Positions 50,734-61,989 of a stretch of DNA of 64,000 bases are shown here, in pieces. The DNA lies in assembly GCA_001661245.1 (NCBI GenBank), contig KV454011.1, forward strand, positions 1,782,135 to 1,846,134. The letters are read 5' to 3'. The position numbers were made by a program, and so were the translations under genes. The DNA comes from Pachysolen tannophilus NRRL Y-2460 (Eukaryota; Ascomycota; Pichiomycetes; Alaninales; Pachysolenaceae). How positions within the stretch are numbered: the first letter of the stretch is position 1; the number at the start of each line of letters is the position of its first letter. The notes beneath the pieces were generated by a model that searched no databases, was not told where the DNA came from, and saw only the letters and a program-made list of their open reading frames with translations.

Positions 50734-53617
50734 TGTTTTTAATTCCTATTTAAATGATAATATTACTAATAATTTTATAAAAAAATAGTTGGTTTTAAGT
50801 TTTGATCTTTAGTATGAAGAAATAGAAGAAAAAAATTAAAAAGCAAAACCAAAGTAGTGTAGAGCAAACCAATCGAATTTCTTTTTTTTTCTCTGAAAAA
50901 CTAAAAGTAGTGTCATATGGTATCATTTTCCAAATGCAGATTATTGTGTTATAACCACACTACCATGGTTTTGATCAATTAATTTTTAATTGTTAAAATA
51001 TTGTTGATCCCAATGGTAAGGTAAAAAAAAATTCAAAATCTTTATAGTATCAACTTTTTAAAAACTGCTACTCCAGGAAAAGATATTTGGAAATTTCCAC
51101 ATTTGAATCAGTAAAAAAAGCAAAAAAGACATATTTGTAAATTTAAATTGACATCAGGAAATTAGAAAACGGAGTTTACCAATTCAAGTAAAGTAATGAA
51201 ACGCATTGCTTATATATGCTGCATGCTTTGCTTTGCTTTGCTTTGTTTTTTCTTCTTCTGATCTTGATTGTATGTATTCCTTAAGAAAATAATACAACAT
51301 CTTTTTTTTTTTATTAGAGTTTTAATTTTTTTGATTTTATAGAAATCTAAAAGTTTATAATTGATAATGATAATTTTTGATAAACTTCGCCTAGTATTTA
51401 AAAAAACTGTGTTAATCTGAATATTAATAATTTTTGAAAAATTAATTGAAAAAAATATATTTAACCGCAACTACAATTAACTATTAATCGGTATTTCCTG
51501 CCTCAAAACCAAGGCTTTTTACAAAGTGAGCAAACCATGTAAGTAATATAAGCCTATTGCTTCTCTGTGTGTATGACTGACTACTTCCAGAGAATATATT
51601 ATGTTTGCTTGATTTGATTATACCCTCTTATTTGCTAGAATCTGTATAAAATTGTAAGAAAAGCCATGTAAATAAATTTGTTTCCTAGGAAATAATTTCT
51701 ACAATTATAAAGTGAAAAAAAATTAACTTCTCCACTTAATTTATCTTTTTCGCTTTTTGGAAAAATTTTTGGTAGAAAAACCTCTGCTAAAAATTTTTAG
51801 AAAGTTTATTTATCTTTTTTGTTTTTTAATTTCTTTAATTAATAAAGTAAGATGCATCTGAAATGGTCTTTGCATGAACATTTCCCGATAAATTGGAAAA
51901 CTTTTATCGATCCATACCGAACCACTTTTAGTTTCAAAAAAAAAAAAGAAAATGGAAACGGCACGTTTAATTGATACTCTATCTATATCGATTATTTAAA
52001 ATTTTAGTTTAACGATTAAAGAATTTTGACTAGTGGTGAATGCATAAATATTCTTTCTCTTTTATTCAATTTACTCTTTGTCTAGGCTCCATACAAAATA
52101 TATATTATATATATATATATCGCGATTATTTTATTAGAAAACCCCCCCCCCCTTGTAACCTTTATCGTGAATTCGTGTATGTAATGTGTGTATGTATATC
52201 ACGAAGTCGATAAATTATCTCCCCTCCGCGAAAATCTGCTACAGGATTATTCGGGAAAAAAAAAAAAAAATTTTTTTTATTTTATTTTTCTTAATTTATT
52301 TAGCTGGCCCGTAGAGGCAAAGTAGGACCAGAGACCGTATAAACAATTCACCGTACAGATTTCCCGTACCGTACCCGCGCAGATGAATGTGTAATGTGTA
52401 ATGTTAAATGTGTTGTGGTTTTTTCCAAAAACTTCTCCAAACTCTAAATACATGACGCCAAACTAATGAAAACTTTTTTCCGCTATCCACTGAATCTCTA
52501 ATTTCTTCTCCGAAAAGTCTAATAATAGGAATAGAAAAACAAAGAACCTGTGTTATCTGATGTTTTTTTTTTTGCTTTCTTTTTCTTTTCTTTTTTTTTT
52601 TTTTTTTTTGTTTTTTTTTACTGTTCTTCAGAGTGAAAAAGGCCGGGCAACCGAGAAACTGGTCACTAAATTTTTAATATTTACCGCCATCGCCGCCAAT
52701 GCCACTGAATTTTTTGGTAACCACAAGTTACCATTTAAAAAAATTTCTTCTATGAAATTCTAATTGCAATACCGGTGTCACGTTACCTGTGGAACTTAAC
52801 TCACTTTACTGCAAGCAATAAAGACAAAAATTCTCAATTAAGAGAGTGTATGTAAAACCATAAATCTCTCAACATGTATAGGGAATTAACTGACTCTATA
52901 GTAGGAGAAAGAAATAAGGTCTTAAACAATTGTATAATATGTGGTACATAAGAATTACCAAGGAAAAAAAAACACGAAAAACTGGAGAACTTTTTCTTTT
53001 CAAAAAAGACTAGGCCACCGTTTATTATATGGGAAGAACTAGACGGCCCATTAATCGTGTGTTTCGCAGCGGTATTAATTATTTCAGAAGCAGGAGAAAT
53101 TCTTTTACACACAAAAAAGAAATCTTCTCCGTCTTCTCGAGTATTTTAAGTTTAAGCGGTACTATTGTACGTGTATATGCATTTCTATCGAGAACCTTGC
53201 ATGAAACCTTAAACTTGTATTTCCTTTTATAGTTAAGTAATTGATTCGACGAACTTCTAATAAAAGAAACAATCGTTAATTTAAACTTACAAAAACCTCT
53301 CTTGAAAGTAAATTAATTATAGATTTCTTTATGGAAATAAATAATAATAATACCGAACCTTTTCTAGCGATCTATATAAAGGAAGGAATTCTTCCACTTT
53401 TATCAGAGTTTTCTTACTTTTCTTTTTTCTTTTTTTTTTTTTTTTCAGATCATTATCAAAACTAACTAACTAGTTAATTTCTTATTATCTTAATTGGTTG
53501 ATTTGTATTGTTTAATTATTCGTTCGCTTGTTGATCAATATTTTCATCTTAGATTGTTAATATAGTAAACAAATAAATCCAAAAACAAAAAAAAAAATCA
53601 AAAGAATTATATAAAGC
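50734..53617. other. 2.9 kb ORF-free region between GRX5 and the PIR gene
   Basis: The longest gene-free stretch without a gap. It includes a TTTGC pentamer run (about 51221-51246), a TA run (52100-52120), a C11 tract (52142-52152) and a comparatively GC-rich patch with repeated CCGTAC (52300-52385). Long T tracts lie at 52562-52619 and 53420-53445. Small ORFs here are low-complexity or lack support. It may be a long promoter for the PIR gene, or a non-coding RNA, origin or centromere region; sequence alone does not decide. Confidence 0.5.
52142..52152. repeat. C11 homopolymer
   Basis: A run of eleven C, exceptional in this AT-rich sequence where homopolymers are otherwise A or T. Confidence 0.9.
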
Positions 53618-54601
53618 ATGAAATTCAGCACTAGTGTTTTAATTTCAGTCGCGTTAGCTTCTCAAGCGTTAGCTGCTTATGTTCCATCTGAACCATGGAC
53701 AACATTAACTCCATCCGAGCCATACTTGTCGGGTGCTATCACTGATTACCCATACAGTTTCGGTATCGCTGTTAACAGACTTGGTTCTTCTACTACTAGT
53801 GCAGCCAGTTCTGCAACTAGTGCTGCTTTGAGAAAGAGAGCAGTTACTCAAATTGCTGATGGTCAAATTCAAGCTGCAACTTCAACTGCTTCCACTTCAT
53901 CATCATCTTCTTCTAGTTCTTCTGAGAAGGTCACTACAACTGTTGAAGCTGTTTCTCAAATCACTGATGGTCAAATCCAAGCTGCAACTTCAACTACTAC
54001 TTCTTCTTCTAGTTCTTCTAGCTCTGAGAAGTCTACTTCAACCGTTGAAGCTGTTTCTCAAATTACTGATGGTCAAGTCCAAGCTGCTACTTCAACTTCC
54101 AGCTCTGAAAGTTCTACCTCTACCGTTGCTGCTGTATCCCAGATCAGTGATGGACAAGCTCAAGAGGAGACTTCAACTACTTCAGGCTCTACAACTGCCT
54201 CTGCCACTGCTTCATCTACTGCAAGTGACTCTGAATCCACTTCAAGTTCAGCTATTGAAGATGTTGAAGGTGATGAAGTTGAAGATCCAGTTACCGAAGT
54301 TTCATGTGCTTCAGATGATACTTTAACTTTACATTTAAACAGTTCGATCTTGACAGATGCCAAAGGTAGAATTGGTTCTATTGTTGCAAACTATCAATTC
54401 CAATTTGACGGACCTCCACCTCAAGCTGGTGCCATCTACGCTGCAGGTTGGTCCATTACTGATGACGGTCTTTTAGCAATTGGTAACAGCACTACTTTCT
54501 ACGAATGTTTATCAGGTACTTTCTACAACTTGTACAGTGAAGATATCGGAAGTGTTTGTTACGAAGTTGAATTGACAATTGTCGATTTAGAAACTTGTTA
54601 A
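53618..54601 (+). CDS. PIR-family cell-wall protein (Protein with Internal Repeats)
   Basis: 327 residues. Signal peptide ([19 protein letters not shown]), a pro-region with [16 protein letters not shown] and a Kex2 site (LRKR, residues 71-74). Four PIR repeats follow at about residues 75, 111, 145 and 172 ([42 protein letters not shown] and the degenerate [14 protein letters not shown]), separated by Ser/Thr spacers. The C-terminal module has four Cys ([23 protein letters not shown] at the very end), matching the C-x66-C-x16-C-x12-C-type tail of PIR proteins. PIR glutamines form alkali-labile ester links to beta-1,3-glucan. Closest in layout to Pir1/Hsp150/Cis3. Confidence 0.93.
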   Translation: MKFSTSVLISVALASQALAAYVPSEPWTTLTPSEPYLSGAITDYPYSFGIAVNRLGSSTTSAASSATSAALRKRAVTQIADGQIQAATSTASTSSSSSSSSSEKVTTTVEAVSQITDGQIQAATSTTTSSSSSSSSEKSTSTVEAVSQITDGQVQAATSTSSSESSTSTVAAVSQISDGQAQEETSTTSGSTTASATASSTASDSESTSSSAIEDVEGDEVEDPVTEVSCASDDTLTLHLNSSILTDAKGRIGSIVANYQFQFDGPPPQAGAIYAAGWSITDDGLLAIGNSTTFYECLSGTFYNLYSEDIGSVCYEVELTIVDLETC

Positions 54602-55826
54602 GAAGGAGGGATCAAGGTTATCTATCATCTATTAACATTTAATATTATTTAAGGGGGAAAAACGCGTGTTTTAAGGGGAAGCGCGTCTGTTAAAAGATTT
54701 TTTTTGTCTAAACTTTATTTTTATTTTTATTTTATTACTTTTTTTTTTTTTCTTTACAAACTATACCTTAGGGATATTTTTAATGAAAGGTTCAACTGTT
54801 GTCTTTTTTATTTTTGCAAAAAAAAAAAAAAAAANNNNNNNNNNNNNNNNNNNNNNNNNNNNNNNNNNNNNNNNNNNNNNNNNNNNNNNNNNNNNNNNNN
54901 NNNNNNNNNNNNNNNNNNNNNNNNNNNNNNNNNNNNNNNNNNNNNNNNNNNNNNNNNNNNNNNNNNNNNNNNNNNNNNNNNNNNNNNNNNNNNNNNNNNN
55001 NNNNNNNNNNNNNNNNNNNNNNNNNNNNNNNNNNNNNNNNNNNNNNNNNNNNNNNNNNNNNNNNNNNNNNNNNNNNNNNNNNNNNNNNNNNNNNNNNNNN
55101 NNNNNNNNNNNNNNNNNNNNNCTTTCTTTTACGTTAGTCTATTTCTTTTTTCTTTAATTTTCTTTTTTTTTTTTTTTTTTTTTTAGTATTTTTTTTCAAT
55201 ATTTTTTAAATCAAAAAGTTGATATGTATCATTTTACAGTGATGCAAAGAAGAAAACAGAGAACAAAATAAAAACTTTTTCTCTTTGATCACTTGTAACT
55301 ATATCAATCATATTTTAATTTATAAGTCGCTCATTTATAGAAATTTTATTGTGAAAATAAATGTAGAAAAATTTTAAGAGATCTTTTTTTATGTACTAAA
55401 ATGGTTAGCGCGATGGCCTAAAACGCGTAGTATTATTTATTTCCTGTTTTGAAGGTTAAAATAATTTTTTAAATATTCGGTACTATTGTTGTATAGTAGT
55501 GTAATAATAGTCTAATAGTGTAGTAGTCTAGTAGTGTATTGCTTACCCAAGCAAAGCAATAAGAGAAGAGGCCATATACAGTAAATCATAAAACAGTGAA
55601 TCCAAACTACTATTATAATAGTCGCGATTAACGCACCTCATGTTACTTTACCTCCGAATAGAGAGAGAGGCTGCCAGAGTAATCATTAATATTTAATAAA
55701 TTAAAATACAAATAGAAAAATATTATCTATCGGGGAAGAGAACAAAAATCATTATGGGTTTCTTCTATTTTTTTTTTTAAATTTTTTTTAACTTTTTTTT
55801 TTTTTTATACAGCGAATAAGCTGATG

Positions 55827-55857
<31 letters not shown>

Positions 55858-56578
55858 TTCTTTTAATAAAAAAAAAAAAAATGTATTTTTGGCGAACAAA
55901 ATTTTTTCTTTCCTAGTTATTAGTACCAAATGATGATTTTTTTTTTCTCATGCAGGATCAAATGATGGTTTTTTTTTTTAACTTTTTTTTACTTTTTTTG
56001 ACTGTTTTTTTTTTGCCTTTTACTTTTCGGAGGCGCTCTATCTAAAAATCTACCGGAAAACAAAATTCCACTTAGTTACATTGGCAGTAAATGGCCATCG
56101 GCGGTAAATAACGGTGAGACTTTCTCGAATCGGTAGTAGAATTTACGTAGTAAAAATGCGCGATTAAACCACAAGTGGAAACAAAAAAAAAAAAAATTAA
56201 GTGGCAGCAACGTTGCGTTGTATAGTTAAAAAAGAGGTGAAAAAATTAAGTGGTAAGTGGTAAGTGAGTGGTTATATGTAAAAAAAATAAGATCATCACT
56301 TGATAAACGGATGTCATGTTAGCTTGCACGATTTGCTTAATTTTTCCGAATAAATTAATATTTATTATGGATTTAAATTTATTATAAATTAAATGATTGA
56401 GCAGCTTTCTTTTATGAAACAATATAAATTAAATTAGATTATATTATTTTATTTTTTATTTTCTTTTTTTATTGCTTCATAGTAATAAATAATTAATTTA
56501 GTTTTAGTATAGGTTGATTAATTATTATATAATAATAATTATAATTATAATAATAGTAGCAATAATAATAAGAAAAAA
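54602..56578. other. PIR-PDC1 intergenic region, interrupted by an assembly gap
   Basis: About 2 kb: the PIR 3' region, a run of N (54835-55121), and the PDC1 upstream region with many T tracts (55760-55860, 55930-56010). Open frames crossing the N run are artefacts. No UAS is recognised with certainty. Confidence 0.5.
54835..55121. other. Assembly gap (run of N)
   Basis: 287 undetermined bases, entered from an A16 tract and followed by pyrimidine-rich sequence. Gene content inside is unknown. Confidence 0.99.
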
Positions 56579-58270
56579 ATGTCTACTATTACTTTAGGTC
56601 AATATTTGTTTGAACGTCTTCATCAATTGAAGGTTGATTCTGTCTTTGGTGTTCCAGGTGATTTCAATTTAAGATTATTGGATGATATCGATGAAGTTCC
56701 AGGTATGAGATGGATTGGTAATGCCAATGAATTAAATGCTGCTTATGCAGCAGATGGTTATTCAAGAGTCAAAGGTTTAGGTGCTCTTGTCACCACTTTT
56801 GGTGTTGGTGAATTATCTGCCTTGAACGGTATTGCCGGTGCTTATGCTGAACATGTTGGTTTGATCCATATTGTTGGTGTTCCAGCGGTTTCTTCTCAAC
56901 AAAAACAATTGTTGTTACATCATACTTTAGGTAATGGTGATTTTTCTGTTTTTTATAGAATGTCAAAGGAAATTTCACATGCTTCTAGTTTCTTAAAAGA
57001 TGCTGCTTCTGGTCCTTCTGAAATTGATAGATTATTAAGAGATGCTTATATTTATCAAAAGCCAGTTTATTTGGGTTTACCAGCTAATTTGGTCACCGCC
57101 CCAGTTGAAAGATCTTTATTGGATACTCCAATTGATTTAGAATTACAACCTAATAATCAAGAAGTTGAATCTGATTTCATTGAAGATATATTAAAGATGA
57201 TTAAAGATGCTAAGAACCCAGTCATCTTGGTTGATGCTTGTGCTACAAGACATAGTGTTAAACTTGAAACAAAACAATTAATTGAAGCTACAAAATTCCC
57301 TGTTTTCGTCACACCAATGGGTAAAGGTGCTGTTGATGAAAATAATCCAAGATTTGGTGGTGTTTACGTTGGTTCATTATCTAACCCAGATGTTGGTCAA
57401 GCTGTTGAATCTGCCGATTTGGTCTTATCTGTTGGTGGTTTACTTTCAGATTTTAACACTGGTTCTTTCTCTTATTCATACAAGACTAAAAATATTGTTG
57501 AATTCCATTCTGATTACTGTAAAATCAGATCAGCTGTTTACCCAGGTCTTCAAATGAAATTTGTTTTACAAAAATTATTGAAACTCGTTGGTGCCGCAGC
57601 TAAAGGTTACACACCAGTACCTGTTCCATCAGTTAAATTGATCAACACTCCTGCACCACAAGGTACCTTGTTAAATCAACAATGGTTATGGACTAAAGTT
57701 TCATCATTCTTCAGAGAAGGTGATATCGTTATCACTGAAACAGGTACTTCAGCCTTTGGTATTGTTCAATCAAGATTCCCAAAAAATACTACTGGTATCT
57801 CTCAAGTCTTATGGGGTTCCATTGGTTACACTGGTGGTTCAGTATTAGGTGCTGTCTTGGCTGCTCAAGAAGTTGACCCAACCAAGAGAGTTATATTATT
57901 CATTGGTGATGGTTCATTGCAATTAACAGTTCAAGAAATCTCTACAATGTGTAAATGGGGTCAAACTCCATACTTGTTTGTTCTTAATAACAATGGTTAT
58001 ACAATTGAAAGATTGATTCACGGTATGAACGCAGAATACAATGCTATTCAACCATGGAACCACTTGGACTTGTTGAAATTTTTCAACGCTAAGAAATCCG
58101 AAAGTATCAGAGTCTCAACTACAGGTGAAGTTGATCAATTATTCGCGGATCCTGCATTTAACAAGAACGATAAGATTAGATTGATTGAAGTTATGTTACC
58201 AATGCAAGATGCTCCAATTAATTTGGTTAGACAAGCTCAATTATCAGAAAAAACCAACTCTTCTGCTTAA
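56579..58270 (+). CDS. PDC1: Pyruvate decarboxylase
   Basis: 563 residues, the standard length. Thiamine-diphosphate enzyme signatures: the catalytic Glu in GNANELNAAYAADGY, the paired His of LHHTLGNGDF (HH motif), and the TPP/Mg motif GDGSLQLTVQEISTMCKWGQTPYLFVLNNNGYT. It converts pyruvate to acetaldehyde and CO2 in fermentative glycolysis in the cytosol. Codon use is strongly biased (for example GGT, GCT and TTG/TTA, with no in-frame CTG noticed), as expected of a highly expressed gene. Long T-rich upstream region. Confidence 0.97.
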   Translation: MSTITLGQYLFERLHQLKVDSVFGVPGDFNLRLLDDIDEVPGMRWIGNANELNAAYAADGYSRVKGLGALVTTFGVGELSALNGIAGAYAEHVGLIHIVGVPAVSSQQKQLLLHHTLGNGDFSVFYRMSKEISHASSFLKDAASGPSEIDRLLRDAYIYQKPVYLGLPANLVTAPVERSLLDTPIDLELQPNNQEVESDFIEDILKMIKDAKNPVILVDACATRHSVKLETKQLIEATKFPVFVTPMGKGAVDENNPRFGGVYVGSLSNPDVGQAVESADLVLSVGGLLSDFNTGSFSYSYKTKNIVEFHSDYCKIRSAVYPGLQMKFVLQKLLKLVGAAAKGYTPVPVPSVKLINTPAPQGTLLNQQWLWTKVSSFFREGDIVITETGTSAFGIVQSRFPKNTTGISQVLWGSIGYTGGSVLGAVLAAQEVDPTKRVILFIGDGSLQLTVQEISTMCKWGQTPYLFVLNNNGYTIERLIHGMNAEYNAIQPWNHLDLLKFFNAKKSESIRVSTTGEVDQLFADPAFNKNDKIRLIEVMLPMQDAPINLVRQAQLSEKTNSSA

Positions 58271-58979
58271 AAGAAGTCTTGGAAGAACTGAAAATTCACT
58301 CTCACTTTATCTTATCTTATCTAATTTTTCCTTCCATCGTTTTTTTTCAAAGAAAATATTATTTTTTTGTTTTACGAGATACAATAATTTATAATGTTGT
58401 CAAGCTTATTTTTAGTGGTATTTTGTAAAGTTTTTCTAATGTCCTTGTCATGATTTTACACTTATATTTTCATTCCGTTTATAGTCCTCAAATAAAATTT
58501 ATACAATTTATGTTAATTATTCTTATCAATTTGTTGAGCTCATGTAAAAGCTTAAAAAGTGAAAAATGAAAAATTTAGAAATCTACTAATTCATTATGTC
58601 CTTGTTTTTCCGAAATCTAATGCATGCAAGACGCAAATTGGTCGATTTTGTGTAAAGTTAAAAAACAAAAAAGAAAAAAAACCATCAGCCGCATGAAATA
58701 CAAACATTCTTCAACAAGTTGTATTCCATCTCTGTGATATCTACATCTCCAATTCGAAGTTCTAAAATGAGTGGCTAAATTGTGTTCCACTTAATAAACT
58801 GTAACTTACAAAAGTATTTTCTTTATTGCTTGAAAAAAGTGGCTATATATATATAGTGTTTTTCAAAAGATTGTTTAAATTTGAAGTTAACTAATAACAT
58901 AGAATCAACTCTATTAAATTGATAAGTATCTTTATCAGTAGATAAGGTTAAAGCAAAAAAAAAAAAAAAAAAAGACAAA
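58271..58979. other. Intergenic region between PDC1 and GAS4-like gene
   Basis: 709 bp, AT-rich, with PDC1 3' UTR and the promoter of the downstream gene; a TA run at 58845-58854 and an A19 tract just upstream of the next ATG. No ORF is supported. Confidence 0.45.
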
Positions 58980-60598
58980 ATGGAGACACCATTCAAGACT
59001 GTCTTTTGTTTTTTTTTAGTTTTCATTTTATTTAGTGTAACGTTCGTGGATGCTTCTGTTCATCCTATTGCAATTCAAGGCAGGTTCTTTGTGGATACTG
59101 TTACAAGCTCTCCTGTAAGTAAAACTAAATTTTTTAAAAAAGTTTAAGATTCAAACAAAAGTTGAAATAAAGAAAAGGTAAAAACTAACGAACTATTTTT
59201 TTTTTTTTTTTGCTGAACTTACTTTCATTTAGTTTTACATAAAAGGAGTTGATTATCAACCTGGAGGATCTTCAGGAGTTACCGCAGAGAAGGACCCTTT
59301 ATCAAACCCAGAAACCTGTACTCGTGATATTATTTTGTTTCAGGAACTTGGAATCAATACAATCCGAGTATATTCAGTTAATCCGGATCTTAATCATGAC
59401 AAATGTATGACTTTATTAGCTAATGCAGGTATATACTTGGTTTTAGATGTTAATTCACCTCTAGAAAATCAAAATTTAAACAGATATGAGCCATGGAAGT
59501 CTTATAATCTGGAATACTTGAACCATATTTTCAAAATTGTTGAACAGTTTAGTTACTACAATAACACTTTAGCTTTCTTTGCAGGAAATGAAGTTGTTAA
59601 CGATAGAAGATCTGCTAAGGCTTCTTCAACTTATGTAAAAGCAGTTATTAGAGATTTAAAAAATTACATTCAAAATAATTCTCCAAGAAGTATCCCAGTT
59701 GGATACTCTGCTGCTGATGATTTACACTACAGAATTCCATTGGCAAAGTATCTTGAATGTGAAGAAGAAAATGCCGGTGTCGATTTCTACGGTGTTAATT
59801 CTTATCAGTGGTGTGGTTATCAAAATTTCCATACAAGTGGTTATAGCTCTTTAGTTGAAGACTATAGAGATTATACTAAACCAATTTTTTTTTCTGAGTT
59901 AGTATACTTTTCTTTTCTTTTTTTTTTCTGTTTCTAACAATCTAACTAACATTTTTTTTCTTTTCTCTTTTCTCCCCTTTATTTTGAATTATAGATATGG
60001 TTGTAACGAAGTCCAACCAAGAATATTCCAGGAGGTTAGCTCACTATATTCCAAGGATATGACAGGTGTATTCAGTGGTGGTTTAGTATATGAATTTTCA
60101 CAGGAACCAAACAACTATGGTCTTGTTGAAATTGATGAGTATGGAAATGCTCGTGTTCGTCAAGATTTTGAAGCATTGAAAAATCAATTCAAAATGGTTC
60201 AAAATCCATCTGGAAGTCAATTAGCTAGTATGCTCACTACAATGAGGAGAAAACAACAACAAGCAATTTGTGAACTGGAATACGATAACATTGAAATTTC
60301 TTCTGGGTTGCCATATACTCTTGCTGATGAATTCATCGAATTTGGAGTTACAGTAAACCGTGGTAAATATATTCCATTAACTGCAAATGATTTCAAGACT
60401 TCTTTTAAAATTTTTGGTGTAGATGGCAGACCATTAGAAGCAAGAGAAATTAAACAAGTTACTGATTTATACGCTTATGATACACCAAGTACATTTGGAA
60501 TCTTCAAGAGTGGTATGTATAACAATTTTTTTGAAGGAATTGAAGATGATGAATTAGATGAATTTGAAGTTTGGAAAGGGCAGGTGGAAAAAAATTAA
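58980..60598 (+). CDS. GAS4: Beta-1,3-glucanosyltransferase (Gas4/Gas2-like, GH72), two introns
   Basis: Exons 58980-59114, 59233-59897 and 59995-60598 (donors GTAAGT and GTTAGT; acceptors TTTAG and TATAG) give 467 residues. Signal peptide in the first 30 residues, then a GH72 domain: FYIKGVDYQPGGSSGV, DPLSNPETCTRDI, LDVNSPLENQNLNRYEPW, catalytic acid in FFAGNEVVND, VDFYGVNSYQWCG, nucleophile in IFFSEYGCNEVQPR (restored only by splicing intron 2), VFSGGLVYEFSQEPNNYGLV. It elongates beta-1,3-glucan at the wall; Gas2/Gas4 act in spore-wall assembly in S. cerevisiae. It ends DEFEVWKGQVEKN with no hydrophobic GPI signal, unlike S. cerevisiae Gas4, so it may be secreted or lack an annotated last exon. 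Confidence 0.9.
59115..59232 (+). other. Spliceosomal intron 1 of the GAS4-like gene
   Basis: 118 nt, donor GTAAGT, branch-like AACTAAC, pyrimidine tract and acceptor TTTAG. Phase 0; splicing joins SSP to FYIKGVDY, the conserved GH72 N-terminus. Confidence 0.85.
59898..59994 (+). other. Spliceosomal intron 2 of the GAS4-like gene
   Basis: 97 nt, donor GTTAGT, branch region TAACTAAC (59943-59950), acceptor TATAG. Phase 2; splicing restores the catalytic FSEYGCN motif. Confidence 0.85.
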
Positions 60599-60958
60599 CC
60601 TGTAAGTTGATTTTTCTTTTTAGAAGCGTGAAGGTACTCATCAAATCATTTAATTCGATAATTATTTTTATTTGATTTATCTTTTTCTTTCTTTATCATG
60701 GGGTTTTTTTCTTTTTAATAACATAAAGCTTGGAAGATACTAACGAGGCAACATGTATTAAATAATAGGTGCTTCGCAAGTTTTCGAGTCATCGGTGGGT
60801 CTGCGTTTTACCACCTACATAGGTCTTTTAATAGTTATTCTTAAATGGTTTTGGTAGATCAATGATTTATTTTATTATAATTATATATTCCAATAAATGT
60901 GATTGAATTATAAAAAAATAAATAAAAGATATATATAAATATATATATTTAGATATAT
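60599..60958. other. Convergent 3' intergenic region
   Basis: 360 bp between the GAS4-like and aldo-keto reductase genes. It has T tracts and TATA-type repeats near 60930-60957. No gene is visible. Confidence 0.45.
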
Positions 60959-61989
60959 TTAGACATACTCTTCAGTACCGAAAAGATCGTAATTCCAAAA
61001 TTTAATTGGATCACAGACTCTTTCAGTAGTTGTCTTTGAAATGTCATCTATTGCCTTGATATCTTCGTCTTTTAGGGTAATTGTTTTCAAATTGTCAATA
61101 ATTCTTTCTTTATGAACGGACTTTGGTAAGACAACAACACCTCTAGAAACTTGCCATGAAAGAACAATAGTAGCTGGAGAAACATCATATTTCTTTGCCA
61201 ACGATATTATAGTTTCATTTTTTAAGACACTAGTACCAGTAGAACCTAATGGAGAATAAGCTTCAATTTGAATATCATGCTTTTTTGCAAACTCCAATAA
61301 TTCAAATTGTGGTAACAATGGGTGTGATTCAACTTGATCAGCAACTGGTTTAACTTTTGCAACGGTTAACAATTTTGATAATTTATTGACATCAAAATTT
61401 GAGACACCAATTGATCTTAATTTTTTTGTTGTGGTAAAGACTTCTTCCATTTTTTTCCAAGTTTCTAAATATTTTTCACGGCCCCCAACAATATCAGCAA
61501 CTAATTTACCATTTTTCTCAATTTTTGGGAAAGTACTATTAGCATCAGGATTAAAAGCAATAGGCCAATGCATCAAATATAAATCAATGTAATCTACACC
61601 CAAGTTTTGTAAAGAAGTATCAACTGCTTTAGCAACATCGTCTTGATGAGTATTCCACAATTTAGTAGTAATGAATATTTCTTCTCTTGGAATACCACTG
61701 TCTTTAATTGCCTTACCAACTTCTTTTTCATTACCATAAATCCATGCGGTATCAATATGTCTGTACCCATTTTGTAAGGCAGTTGCTACTGCGTTATAAG
61801 CATCTTCAGAACTTGATTGCCAAGTACCAAGACCAACAGCTGGAATTTTCTTACCGTCGCTTAAAGTGAAAGTTTTTGAAGAACTAAACAAAAAATCAAT
61901 TATAATATATTAGTATATCTTCCTAAACCAAACCTCTTTCTTCATTTTCGAAAATTGGAAAATTGAAAAATTACTTACATTGTGGACAT
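60959..61989 (-). CDS. GCY1: Aldo-keto reductase (Gcy1/Ypr1-like), one intron
   Basis: Exon 1 is 61979-61989 (ATG TCC ACA AT) and exon 2 is 60959-61883; the 95-nt intron has GTAAGT, a TACTAAT branch and GTTTAG. The spliced protein is 311 residues, starting MSTISSKTFTLSDG. AKR tetrad motifs: HIDTAWIYGNE (Asp, Tyr), ITTKLWN (Lys), YLMHWPI (His); then SIGVSNFDVNKL, DQVESHPLLPQ, and VVVLPKSV in the cofactor site. NADPH-dependent reductases of this group reduce aldehydes, dihydroxyacetone or glyceraldehyde. The LPKSV cofactor motif and overall sequence fit Gcy1/Ypr1 better than xylose reductase (Xyl1), so a role in the xylose pathway is not assumed. Confidence 0.9.
61884..61978 (-). other. Spliceosomal intron after 11 nt of coding sequence in the AKR gene
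   Basis: Donor GTAAGT, TACTAAT branch, acceptor TTTAG. Without splicing no ATG is available in the main frame near the conserved start, which supports the spliced model. Confidence 0.8.

Noticed and set aside
52834-53232. Two small ATG/alternative-start frames in the long non-coding region
   Set aside because: Short, overlapping on opposite strands, no recognisable motifs; chance frames are expected in 2.9 kb.
54704-55186. Frames running through the N gap
   Set aside because: Artefacts of translating undetermined bases.
60959-61989. Aldo-keto reductase as the xylose reductase XYL1, completing a xylose cluster
   Set aside because: The cofactor motif and overall sequence resemble Gcy1/Ypr1, and it lies about 15 kb from XYL2 and XKS1. 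No positive evidence for xylose reductase.
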